A stretch of 64,000 nucleotides of DNA from Triops longicaudatus (lineage: Eukaryota; Arthropoda; Branchiopoda; Notostraca; Triopsidae): contig JAGQDJ010000100.1 of assembly GCA_022885665.1 (NCBI GenBank), positions 17,501 to 81,500 of the forward strand. The letters run 5' to 3'. Below, in pieces: positions 1 to 10,611 of this stretch (position 1 is its first letter; each line of letters begins with the position of its first letter). Under the pieces are notes generated by a model. The model did no database searches, was not told where the DNA came from, and saw only the letters and a program-made list of their open reading frames with translations. Both the position numbers and the translations under genes were made by a program.

Positions 1-110
1 GTAGTTAGCGTACCTGGTGCAAAATATTTTTCGCTCGCTCTGACCTTGATCTTCTTCGCAACGAAAAGGGTCGTACATTTTGAAAGCGAAACGAAACCGA
101 ACACTTCGCA

Positions 111-145
111 TATAAAAGCACCGTAATGCCGGTGGAAAATCAGTA
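111..145 (+). promoter_or_regulatory. TATA box plus initiator of the cuticle-protein gene
   Basis: A TATAAAAG box lies at 111-118 and the arthropod initiator TCAGT at 140-144, about 29 nt downstream, the standard TATA-to-start spacing. The ATG follows at 197, giving a 5' UTR of roughly 57 nt. A sharp TATA/Inr promoter suits an abundantly and stage-specifically expressed cuticle gene. The upstream 110 bases show nothing else I can name. Confidence 0.75.
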
Positions 146-196
146 CCTCACCAGCTTTTCACCAAGAATCACCTAATTCACATTTCCTACGTTAAC

Positions 197-2023
197 ATGA
201 AGTTTTTCATCCTCGCAGCTTTAATAGCTGTTGCAGCAGCTGGAGCTATCCCATACGGTTATCCAAGTGAACAATCTAAGTACGTCAAAGAGGAACCCAA
301 GTACCCTACCATTATCAAGCAGGACGATATTCGCAATTTGGATGGAAGCTCCAGTTTCAGGTACTTGTAATAATGAAATTTTCAGCTAAAACTTATTTTA
401 TAAAATTCTGCGTCTACTTATTATATACTTGTAATTTTCAAAAGTAATAAAATTAACTAAAAAATAGCTTTTACACTAAAAATTATTTAATTTTAAATAT
501 ACTTTTAATTAAAATACTGTCATTTAACATAACGTATGTATAATTTAACTGCAATAAATTAATACTAATAATACTTTTCAATTTAATGCAACAGTTACAC
601 CAGCTCGGACCAAATCACGAGAGAAGAAAGCTTGTACCAGAAAACCATCGGCAAACAAACCGCTAGTGTCGCCCAAGGATCGACCTCATGGATCGCACCC
701 GACGGTCAAAAGTACTCTATGAGCTGGATCGCTGACGAAAACGGTTACCGCGCCACCGGAGACCACCTTCCAACTCCTCCACCTATTCCGGCCGCCATTG
801 CTGCCATGCTGCCAACTCTTCCTAAACTCACCCCGGAAGAATTGTACGCTGCTCCACAACCCACGTACGAAGCACCTGAGTATGACGTTCCCAAGGTTGA
901 AGCTCCTAAATACGAAGCACCCAAGTACGAAGCTCCAAGATACGAAGCTCCTAAGTACGAAGCTCCCAAAATCGAAGCTACTAAGTACGAAGCACCTAAA
1001 GTAGAAGAGCCTAAATATGAAGCACCCACGTACGAAGCTCCTAAAATCGAAGAGCCCAAAACCGAAGCTCCCAAGGTCGAAATCCCTGAATACGTAGCTC
1101 CTAAGGTGGAAGAGCCAAAATACGAAGCTCCTAAGGTGGAGGAGCCAAAATACGAAGCTCCGAAAATCGAAGCACCAAAATACAGAGCTCTCAAGTACGG
1201 AGCTCCTAAAGTTGAAACTCCAAAGTACGTTGCTCCCAAGGTTGAAACCCCTAAGTATGTAGCTCCTAAATACGAAGTCCCTAAAATTGAAACTCCTAAG
1301 TATGTGGCTCCCAAGATCGAAACCCCTAAGTACGTAGCTCCGAAGTACGAAGTCCCTAAAGTCGAAACTCCAAAGTACGTGGCTCCCAAGATCGAAACGC
1401 CTAAGTATGAAGCTCCCAAGATCGAAGCTCCTAAATACGAAGCCCCTAAAATTGAAGCACCCAAGTACGATACTCCCAAAGTAGAAGCTCCTAAATACGA
1501 GACTCCCAAAATAGAAGCTCCTAAACACGAGGCTCCCAAGGTGGAAGAGCCCAAATACGAAGCTCCAAAGTACGAAGCTCCCAAAGTTGAAGCTCCTAAA
1601 TACGAAGCTCCCAAAGTTGAAGCTCCTAAATACGAAACTCCCAAGGTGGAAGCACCCAAATACGAAACTCCCAAAATCGAAACTCCTAAATACGTAGCTC
1701 CGAAAATCGAAGCTCCAAAATACGAAGCTCCGAAGTACGTAGCTCCCACGATTAAAACTGTACCTGTTGCTCCTGCTACTCCTATCGTCCCCGCTGTTCC
1801 GAAGTACGAGGCTCCCAAGGTCGAAATGCCCAAGTACCAAGCACCAACTACCGCTGCTCCCATTGCTCCGTTAGCTCCTAAATACGAAGCTCCCAAACCG
1901 ATAGCTCCGAAGCCTGTAGCTCCTGTAGTGCCCAAGTACCACGCTCCTCAGTACTACGCACCTGCTGCTCCTCGTGCTCCTGTTGCTGCTCCTGCCAGAC
2001 CGACTTACATGCGCTACTATTAA
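197..2023 (+). CDS. Cuticular protein, RR-1 type, with long Pro-Lys-Tyr-Glu repeat tail
   Basis: Secreted structural protein of the cuticle; the RR domain binds chitin. Two exons: 197-360 (signal peptide starting MKFFILAALIAVAAAG) and 595-2023, joined in phase (…SSF|SYTSS…), 530 aa in total. Residues about 50-120 form the Rebers-Riddiford chitin-binding region, with SFSYTSSD at its start, WIADENGYRATGDH in the middle and HLPTPPPIP at its end. From about residue 130 to the C-terminus the protein is a degenerate tandem array of pentads of the form APKYE / APKVE / APKIE / TPKYV, ending in a Tyr/Ala/Pro-rich segment. Exon 2 alone can be read from a non-ATG codon at 632, but the true start is the signal-peptide ATG at 197. 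Tyr-rich repeats could be cross-linked, which is inference. The RR assignment is firm; the mechanical role of the tail is not known. Confidence 0.95.
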
Positions 2024-2059
2024 GTTGTCCATATGTGCTGTACAAATAACTAGACGATC

Positions 2060-2108
2060 AATAAAGACCTTCATTTTTTACGAGGCTGTTTCCATTCCGC
2101 TGTTTATT
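2060..2108. promoter_or_regulatory. Facing polyadenylation signals of two convergent genes
   Basis: AATAAA at 2060-2065 serves the cuticle gene on the plus strand, 37 nt after its stop. TTTATT at 2103-2108 is AATAAA on the minus strand, 40 nt past the stop of the selectin-like gene. Cleavage 15-25 nt beyond each signal would put both mRNA ends in the same ~40 bp, so the two 3' UTRs should abut or overlap. Confidence 0.7.
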
Positions 2109-2147
2109 CAGTAATATCTTCTGTTAATACTAATGCAAAAAAATTTT

Positions 2148-5100
2148 TCAGTTCACCTCGTTTTCTGTGCAAAACATGGGAGAAGATTGGGGCACTGAAA
2201 CGACGTCGTGTCCCACGTATTCATAACTTCCGGACAGCTCGTATTCTTTTCTCATTCCTGAATTTATTGGGAGCGGTACTTCCTCGTCCACTGGAAGCAT
2301 TGTTCCATAAACGAAGCTGAAGTGATTATTGTCCGTTTCATTTCGAATTCTTGTAGCATTGTTATGGCTCTGCTTGAATCTATATCTCCTTCTTCTTTTT
2401 TCCCTTAGATCCGATTTGCTAATTCGTAATAAAAACAGTAAGTATTCGTTGAATATTATTTTTAGGAAGTAACTTGTTTCTTCTTACAGTCTGAAGGTCG
2501 AGAAAATGGAAATTGTCGTGCAAACAAACGCTGCTGCAGCAATGCCGGCGATAGCAATTGGCCAGTAATCAACTACAAATAATAAATTGCAGTCAACAAA
2601 TGTAAAATTCTTCATCAAACAAGGGAATTAATCTAAAAAATACTTGATATTTTCCAGGAGCTAGATGAATCTTTCGTGCAGTTGACCTCAACGCCATCTG
2701 TTGAATTGCAATCCATCAGTTGGATGTTGGCTGTAACGCTATCCGTCTCCGTTGATGCGCTGTTGGACGTTCCATTATTTGAGAAAGCAGAGATCGATTC
2801 AACAGTATTCGAAGAAAAATCTTCGGGAGAATGAACAGTTGTGAATGTACTCGAAACTAATGAACTGCTTTTGGCAGTGACTAAGCTGTTTAAATTATGG
2901 GTAGTTGACACATCAATACTGTTTGATGTGCTGGCTGTATCCGCTGTACTAATGAAAAAATCGATGAACTGCGAATTACTTAATGAAGAGTTATTCGCAA
3001 CTATATAACTGATCGATTCCGGAGTAGTTGTAAAATCACTGGAAAGATCGTCTGTAATTCGTGACGAATCTATGGGTTGCGTTGTACTTGATGAACTGAC
3101 AACTTCATTACTGGTGGATTCTGGAGTACTCAATATATCCGCTGTATTTGCAGGAGCATCAAACACTTCCGTAGAGTTATTTGCAAAACTGAGATTGCTG
3201 GTTGAATCAGTAGAACTTGTGAACGTAGCAGAAAAATTCGATGTACTTCTATAAATTTCGATGTATTCCGGAGTACTTGGTGATAAAGCGATTGTTTCAA
3301 GATTAGTAGTCGACGGTAAAGTACTTTCGAAAGTACTAGACAAATTCGCTCCATTTATCGTAGAGTTGAAAAATACCGTATAACTTTCTGACGAAGGGAA
3401 TATTTCAAATTTACTGGAAGACTTCGGAGAGCTTGTTGATGTACTGAAGACTTCCGTACTATCCAGATAATAATCGTCGTAATCTGAAGTACTTGACGAC
3501 GAGTTGATTGCCTCGAAATTACTGGTCGACTCCTGAGTAATTGTGGAGATAATGGATACTTCCTCTGGAGTTATGGAAAAATTGAACAAATGGGTATTTC
3601 CCGGCAAACTGACCATCTCATAGTTAACAGTGGATTCCAGAGAGCTTGTAGAATTAACGGACAGATCCATCGTAACGGTAGATAAATTTACGGACGCTAA
3701 AATTGATATAGAATTATCGGTTGACTCTGCTGTAGCTTCGGAAGTACCGGTCAGCATTTCCGAAATTGATGACTGCAGAGTAGCTACGGACAAATCTCTT
3801 GAACCTATACTTGTTCCATGTGTACTGCTTGGCATTCTTACAGTCGTAGAATGAGCGATTATCTCTGCATTTTCTTTTTTTGTTGTTGGATTATTTGGGA
3901 AAATTCCATTGGAAGTAATTACTGCAGAAATTGTAGGCATTCTACTAGTGGTAGACATGGTTGTGTTTTCAAGAAGACTGGAGCTAGTAGAAGTACTTTC
4001 ACTTGTGCAAGTACTAGCCTTCGAAGAAGTTATCACAGTACTGGTAATTGTTTTACTTATCGAAGTATCGGTTAACTTCGAGGTGCTAGCAAACGTCGTG
4101 GTCTCAAATCGAATGGTGGAAGGGAACGTTGACGATTTTTTCATTGAGCGACTGTCTTTTAGACATAAAGGTACAGTACCTTTAGGCCAGTAACTTGAAG
4201 CACCGTTAGGATCGCAGGTCCGGTTCTGCGGGCCTACCAAAAGATAGCCTGGCTGGCAGTTATACTCAATCGTCTTTCCTGACGTGTAGTTCGCCCAACC
4301 AAACGCCGGCGCTTCAGGTAATCCACAGGCGGCATTAACTGAAACAAAATTTAGTTCAAAATCAGTTATATAGCAAATAAAGAACTATAAAAGAATATAA
4401 AATGCCTAATAACGGATTTGTAAAGCTTAATTAAAATTGTTTAGCTCAACAATTAAAAAAATACTCCAGAAGGTTATCACTAAAATTCATGGTAAAATAA
4501 TATTAGGTGAGAGACCAACAGTAAGTTTTTTTTTTCTGGAACAACATAACGACTAGAATAATAAAAAAAAATCTTACCAGGCAAGGCATATATTTGCACA
4601 TCGCAGATTACTAAAGGCTTACTGCTATCGGAGTGATCTTCCACTACGACAGTGTCTCCTTGTCCATGACCAGGATAACAATAGATTCTGACAACAGAAC
4701 CAGTGTAGTTTCCATTATTTGACCCGCAGATTTTTCTGCTCTTTGTCAAAGAATTTTCAATGTATATCTTAACATTGAAAGGCATACCGTCTGTATAAAA
4801 ACACTTCAGAATTATTTGATACTGCAAAGTAATTATTTTGTACTTGTAAAATATAAGTTGAGTTGTCGAACGATGCGAATTTCTTCTAAAGAAATTCGAA
4901 CGCCGCTTCTATTCTTCGAGCTCGCCAGTTTCAGCTCTAAGCAGCTGGACCTGCTGTTGTCAACAATAATTTCCGGCATCGGTGCAGGTATAGGGAAAAC
5001 TTGAACTTTTCTTCCGAGGGCGATGTTTTCACCTGGAAATTGTTGCCCATTAGATACTCACAGAAGGTAGTTTGCGTAATACAGTACAATACAGTCTTCA

Positions 5101-5651
5101 CAATCCACTATTGTAAAAAGAAAAGAGTAGAAAAACGGCTACGCGACATTGGGCATTGTTTTTTTTTACTATTTTATTTTATATTTTTTTGAGTATATCG
5201 TCAATTTCTGAATATACGCGAAATACGCTAAAGGTATCGTGTGTGGTACACAAATTAAATACCATCGCGTTGAATTTTTTTTTTTTCGTTTCCACGAGTA
5301 TTGCACGAATAGAATACTTACTACAAACAGGAAGTAAAGATGTCCATGATCCATTGTTGCAGGTTCTTCTTTCTGAGTTTTTGTGAAAAAGCACGTAACT
5401 TGTCCGGCACTCGTATTGGACTACTTCACCATGCGTGTAATAGCTGGATTCCTTGATAACGCTTCCATTAGCTGGTTTCCCAGGGAATCCGCAAGGAAGG
5501 TTTGCTGTTAGAACAGGTAATAAGAATCTGTCAGCTGAGAAAAAAAAGTAGAAAGTTTTCAGTACTCACCTTGTGTTAAATTACACAGAATGCACACAAG
5601 GCTAAGAATGAGCCACATTCCTGTCGAAAAGTTCGATTTCAATTTCGCCAT
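2148..5651 (-). CDS. Selectin-like transmembrane receptor: sushi, fucolectin-type, sushi, mucin stalk, TM
   Basis: Single-pass surface glycoprotein, 906 aa, unlikely to be an enzyme. Exons, in transcript order: 5651-5570, 5504-5322, 5032-4872, 4821-4578, 4338-2644, 2572-2488, 2418-2148; all phases agree, but the donor at 4871 (GTTCGA) is weak and that junction is the least certain. Domains: signal peptide 1-27 (MWLILSLVCILC core); sushi/CCP 1 about 30-88, four Cys with SWTSLLPVC; a fucolectin/F5-8-like (FTP) lectin domain about 90-222, starting ENIALGRKVQ and ending CDVQIYALP; sushi 2 about 225-285 (ACGLPEAPAFGW … GTVPLC); a stalk of about 500 Ser/Thr-rich residues with many N-glycosylation sites; TM about 792-812 (YWPIAIAGIAAAAFV); then a basic stop-transfer RRRRYR and a tail of about 90 aa. 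The order resembles Drosophila furrowed and vertebrate selectins (lectin plus CCPs) but lacks a C-type lectin domain. Probable cell adhesion or immune receptor; ligand unknown. Confidence 0.85.
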
Positions 5652-7028
5652 CTTGCCACGCCTTACATGCTTTTCTGCACTGAAACTTGTCTTGGAGTCG
5701 AGAACTGTAGTGAAAACCCAGAAACAGTCTTAAAAACGTTTCCTGATCATTTTTTTTCTTGTCTTCCTCGAGTGAATCAGCTCGTCCTGCCCGAAATCTT
5801 CCGGATATTGCGGTGTGATAGGGCTTACAAGACACATTATCATGTCTACAGGACACATACATTGTCCGGGTGTTTTCTGAACATTTTAAGCTATATGCTG
5901 AAAACTTAACGAAATGCTTGATCATACATAAGGGATTCTTTTTCTACAGCGGGACGTTCATTAAAACGAGATTTTGTTGTATTTCTTCACTTGGTCTAGC
6001 TATTTTAAATTGATCCGCGCTATCTTACGGGTGCATTGTCAACTGCCACTTTCGTTGTTGTTGTTGGTCTGTTTAAAGTCGTAACTCTGCCATCTAACGG
6101 GCACATTATCGACTTTTTCTGACCGTTTAATTTTTCTGATGATTGGTAAAAAGGTAATATCCTTTTACTCTATATAATATTAGAACTAATCCTACATAAT
6201 ATAATCTATATACTTTCTAGTGTTCTTATTCTTAGTAGTGAAAAGAAGTAAACAGACTTACACCACTTCTATCAGTTTAGTATCTTTAATATAGTCTACT
6301 AGACAGTTTCTTAACTTATATTGTCGTTCTGGTTCAATTTTCCTTAAACCTAATACATTGACCATGTTAAAGATTACTCCTATCCGTTCTACTCTACTCC
6401 TCCATTTTTCTCTTTCTGGTCCGTATGCTGCGCAATATAGCAACCTGTGTTGTCACTTTCGTTTTGCATGGTTTTCTCTATATACTAAGTCGATAATATG
6501 CCCGTTAGATGGCACTGTTGCGACTTTAAACAGACCAACAACTCTGTATACTTTTTTCTGTACTTATATTTAGACTTGTATTTTTTTTACACTATTTCTA
6601 AAAATAAGGTAATAGATGTCGCATATTCAGAGAAGATGGTATTTTCTAAAAGAAAGGCTATAATAAACGTAGTTAAGTTTGGCAATGAGGAGAGTTGGTC
6701 CACCTGCAACATTTCGCGATTTTTTAGTTCCCAGTAACAGAATGGACTAAACGGTCACGCAAATGTATAATCAATAAGTGCAGACATATGTATGCTCTCT
6801 ATTAAGCTATCGCATACTTGGTAAAACGTATAACAATATCGTCTGTGTCACCGCATCCGTCTTAAAACCTTCGTCCTTATAGTTGACAAAACATACAAAT
6901 GTATCCACATCCTTCCGTAGATAAAATAAATCTGATGGGCTTAGTTTTCAGGTTATATTTCTCGTTATGCTTCTGAATTTACTAAAGACGGATGAGAAAT
7001 CGACCAGGTCGCACACACGATACCTCCA
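5652..7028. other. Intergenic spacer holding an inverted-repeat element
   Basis: Between the divergently oriented selectin-like gene and the first GPI-type gene. Apart from the inverted-repeat element at 6060-6542 and a short motif near 6848 repeated upstream of the second paralogue, I see only AT-rich sequence. Short ORFs here lack splice context or recognisable domains. Confidence 0.5.
6060..6542. mobile_element. Foldback/MITE-like element with ~55-bp terminal inverted repeats
   Basis: Arms 6060-6114 and 6488-6542 are inverted copies, differing at only a few of 55 positions; both include GTTGTTGGTCTGTTTAAAGT and a CATCTAACGGGCA core. Just outside the left arm, 6022-6047 holds a diverged direct copy of the same core (TATCTTACGGGTGCATTGTC). 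The 373-bp interior has no intact ORF. On the minus strand 6258-6443 there is a 61-codon stretch with CAAYGPEREKWRSRVERIG, faintly like sequence seen near the end of non-LTR reverse-transcriptase polyproteins (a Cys then E/R-rich helix); that resemblance is weak. No transposase is present, so any mobility would be non-autonomous. Confidence 0.65.
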
Positions 7029-8300
7029 ATGGCGTGTAAATTCGTTTTTCACACATTTCTGCTCCTTTTGATTGCGTCTCATGTAACAGCTAGCGAAAAC
7101 AAAGGCCTTATAGCCCGTGCAGTTTCTGTTCTTCAAAGTAAGCGTCCGTTTTTATTATTTCAACCTTTAAAACATTATTATTGTAGGCTATTATGACGCT
7201 GTGGTGCAGTGGGCGCAAGAATGTGATCTAAAGGCTTCAGTAAAGAATACAGCTCGCGTGAGTACTCCCTAGAATACAGTCCATTATCACTCGTTTTCAC
7301 GACTAATTCAGGATTATGTCTTTTTGTGAACATGAGAAAATTAGGAAATAGGAAAAGTGATCAAATGCGTAGGGAGTCAAGCAACATTTCAAACCGCAGT
7401 TCAGCTTGCTGTCTCAAAGTTGACCGGTAACCATCAAGAAAAATGGCGCATACTTTGCCAGTAAGTGGGCTAATATTTCTCGTGGTTTTATTCGGTGTTC
7501 ATTATTGGTACATTTCTACTCAACAGGCTTAAAGACGAAATTTTACCTTGCTTCAGATCGGTTTACGAAAACGGTTTTCGTTGCTTAAATACTTCTGAAG
7601 AAAGAACGTCATGGAATTCGTTCGCATGGACTGCGAATAGCACTCTTGCTTACGTCTGTCAGCCCACACCGGAAAGACTGATAGGTGAAACGGCTATTCA
7701 ACCCTCGTTCTTCATATTATATTTTTTAATTATAATATTTTTGAAATTATTAAGGTGTTTAGCCTTCCGCCAAAATTCCTTTATTTGTGTCACTTACGTT
7801 TGATTTATTTTATGTAATTTACGTTTGGTGTTACAGCGTTGAATGAATCGCAGTCCCTAAGCTGTATGGACCAACTTGATATAACGCCTTGCATTACCGA
7901 GAACTTGTCTGCCAACGACGTTGTGAAATACATAACCAACATTGATCAATTTAAGTGCAAGTAAGTGAACAATCAACACTCGATATTCAGTGAATATGCG
8001 ATCGTTCAGTGTCTATTTCATTTTAACGAGTTTAAAACGGGATGCGCAACGACTTTTTTAATTGTTTGTTTTGCGTATTTTCAATCCTGTCAACTCATTT
8101 TCAGGAAACAGGACGCCATCTACAACTGCCTGATGAATCAATTGAATAGTTGCGAGGACGATGAAGCTCACCATCTGGTTAACGATGTTCTCGAAAAGTT
8201 GTTTAAAACTCCGTGCAACACTGCAACAACTTTATACAGCTTTCCTGCTTGGCTGATCATTAATTTTGTCGCCTTGTTTGTGACTAAATCTTATGTTTAA
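7029..8300 (+). CDS. Secreted 12-cysteine protein, probably GPI-anchored (paralogue 1)
   Basis: Function unknown. Six exons: 7029-7137, 7187-7257, 7345-7460, 7527-7684, 7837-7960, 8105-8300; 257 aa, all phases matching. A signal peptide (MACKFVFHTFLLLLIASHV) is followed by an extracellular region with 12 cysteines, then a hydrophobic C-terminus (AWLIINFVALFV) ending at the stop with almost no tail, as in GPI-attachment signals. Recognisable blocks shared with the next gene are IKC, CLNTSEE/D, TSWN, NSLAY(V/I)C, (I/V)TE/DN and FKTPCN. The Cys spacing and CLNT…SLAYIC block faintly recall arthropod 27-kDa haemolymph glycoproteins (DUF1397) or DUF19-type domains; I cannot decide without a profile search. 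The downstream gene has exon lengths identical for exons 1-5 (109, 71, 116, 158, 124 nt), proving tandem duplication. Confidence 0.85.
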
Positions 8301-8952
8301 TCGAATGACAACAGAAATGATAATCAGACTATCAAACAGTACTTGTGGAAGTCTTAAGTTGGTATATTTCATGTTTTGTATCTTTCTCTCTGTTACAAGT
8401 TCATTTGAGCTTGCCGTCGTCATTATGCATGCCAGTAATACAGTTCATAGTGCTAGGAAGACCTACTTTCAGACTCATAATAAAATGCAAGCTTATTCTG
8501 GAGGCTGCGTCCGTAGTTTACCGCTAGAGGGCCTCAGTGGAGCGGTTACCATTGCAAATCTTGATATTTGGTACAAAAATTTTGCTTTTTAAAGCATGAA
8601 AAATCCTCAGAACAGACTGGAAGTTTGCAATCTCGTAATAGTCACCGTTCATTAGTTAAAAACCTTCCAAACGGAATAAGCCCGATGAGTCAACAATGTT
8701 GAACTTCCAAGCTCAGCCTTTCTTGTAACCACAAGTTGTACAAGCGGTTGCTGCGACTGTGCCCAGATTTTCTATTTTATGTATAATCTTACCGCATCCG
8801 TCTTGAACATTTTATCATTCCAAAGAGACGTTACAACATCCTTCGTTGGGTACAAATACATGAAACTGAGAGAGCTCTAATCCTCTTATCCTACTTTCCG
8901 TATTAACACGTTAAATTTGACACAGCCATTTGAGCTGTGAAAGTTACCAACA
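8301..8952 (+). other. Spacer between the tandem paralogues
   Basis: Holds the 3' UTR of paralogue 1 and the promoter of paralogue 2. About 165 bp before the second ATG is ACCGCATCCGTCTTGAAC (8790-8807), nearly identical to a motif about 180 bp before the first ATG (6848-6865), suggesting the duplicated unit included upstream control sequence. Short ORFs at 8293-8592 have no splice or homology support. Confidence 0.5.
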
Positions 8953-10213
8953 ATGGGCTGCAAATTTATTACGAACACATTATTATTTTTCGTGTTATGT
9001 AATGTAATTATTGCAAGTGAACACAAACCCTTCATCCAAGCCATCTTAACAACCTTTGAAAGTAAACATTCACTTACACGTTTTAATACCTAGGCACCAT
9101 TTGATTTATCATTTATTCCGTTTTAAACACCGAATCAGTGTATTACGATGCTATGGGCAAATGGGAGCAAGAGTGCAACCTGAAAAGCTCAATTAAAACC
9201 ACCAGCCAAGTAAGCATCATTTCTTATGTAAATTCAACAAATTTCACAGAAAATAACCCTTTCATCTTAGGATTTAGTCTCGTTAATAAAATGCTTAACC
9301 TACAAAGTACCAACTCACTCAACAACGCAATTGTTTTTGGCACAAACAATCGGTGATTATGCTCTAATGCTAAGGTCAATTTGCCAGTAAGTGATTAGAA
9401 ATTTTGAACGCACCTAATTTCTCTATTTAAAAAAATATTAATAAACGTAGTGTAATTCTAGAGCATGGATAATCTACATTCTAGTTAAATATTACCCTAT
9501 GTTACTTTGATTGTAATGTTCACTCGCTATGCTTTACGTAATTAGATTACTTACACGCTTTACTTACAACAATCAAACAGATCGAAAAACGAGTTTCTGT
9601 CTTGTTTCGATTCAACCTTTGATAACGGCTTCTTGTGTCTAAATACCTCTGACGAGAAAACATCCTGGAATGCGTCTTGGCAAGCTTTAAACAATAGCCT
9701 CGCGTACATTTGTCACCCTAAGGAACAACGCATGAGCCGCAAGTTTTTTTTTTTTTTAAATCCATAACGACGCTAATATTTTGTTATAGGAATTACTGAA
9801 CCAAGAGCTCTCGCGTGTTTGAACGAACTTGACTTGCTACCTTGCGTAACCGACAACGTCCCTGTGAAAGACATCGTCAAGTATTTAACCAATGCAAATG
9901 GCATTAAATGCAGGTAGTGCCAAGAAACTAATTAGTTTATTCTTTTTTATCAAAAGTAAAAACCACTAAAAAGTACGAGTTCTTCTTTTTCAGGAAGGAA
10001 AAACTCATTCACAGCTGCCTTAAAAAGCAACTCGGAAACTGCCGGGAGTACGACGCCCACAAGATCCTTAACGAATTTCTCGACAAGTTCTTCAAAACTC
10101 CATGTAACAGTGCATCAAGTTTTCGCGCATTTTCAGCAGTACTTCTCTCATGCTTCGTCTCCCTTATATTAGCTAAGTTTGAGCCATTTCAATCGCCTCT
10201 TTCAAACCTTTAA
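8953..10213 (+). CDS. Secreted 12-cysteine protein, probably GPI-anchored (paralogue 2, GC-AG intron)
   Basis: Tandem paralogue of the gene at 7029-8300. Exons 8953-9061, 9139-9209, 9271-9386, 9581-9738, 9790-9913, 9994-10213; 265 aa. Signal peptide MGCKFITNTLLFFVLCNVII, 12 cysteines aligning one-for-one with paralogue 1, and a hydrophobic C-terminal stretch (AVLLSCFVSLILA) followed by 15 more polar residues, so its GPI signal is less canonical than its neighbour's. Exon 4 must end at 9738, where the intron starts GCAAGT rather than GT; this gives exactly 158 nt and phase 1, as in paralogue 1, whereas reading on runs into the poly-T intron. Sequence identity is modest outside the Cys framework, so the duplication is old. 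Probable polyadenylation signal AATAAA at 10510-10515. Confidence 0.85.
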
Positions 10214-10611
10214 ATTAAAAAATCCTTGCGATTTTATTCCAAAATGGCCACTTTTGCGAGTAACTACCATTAGAAATCAACTTTCCATCCATTAAGTGCA
10301 AATTCACTGTATCAAACACTGGTTCTACAGTGAAAAACCTCCTAAGTCCCAAAGCCTCCACACACCTTGAAAGTCTCCTCTCATTCAACGCGACATTGTC
10401 ATGTCACTGTCACTTAAACTTTTTTTCCTAGTGAATTAGTTTGCATAAAAAGATCGTTACAACCACAGCCAATGCAAACTGACCTACACTTGATTTCAAG
10501 GAATATATAAATAAAAACGCCACCCCACAAGACTACAAGATTTGGCTTGCTTTGCAGAAAAACAGGATTTCGTTTAATGTCCAACTCTCACTTGATTTCC
10601 AACTCAACAAC

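Noticed and set aside
686..1935. Two antisense ORFs of 384 and 396 codons across the cuticle-protein repeat
   Set aside because: They are by-products of a 15-bp periodic, stop-poor repeat; their translations are periodic (GAS(Y/T)LGAS and FRSF(V/D)F), lack domains, and sit opposite a clear RR cuticle gene.
3072..4193. Several plus-strand ORFs opposite the mucin exon
   Set aside because: Shadows of the Ser/Thr-rich exon on the minus strand; no splice sites or domains.
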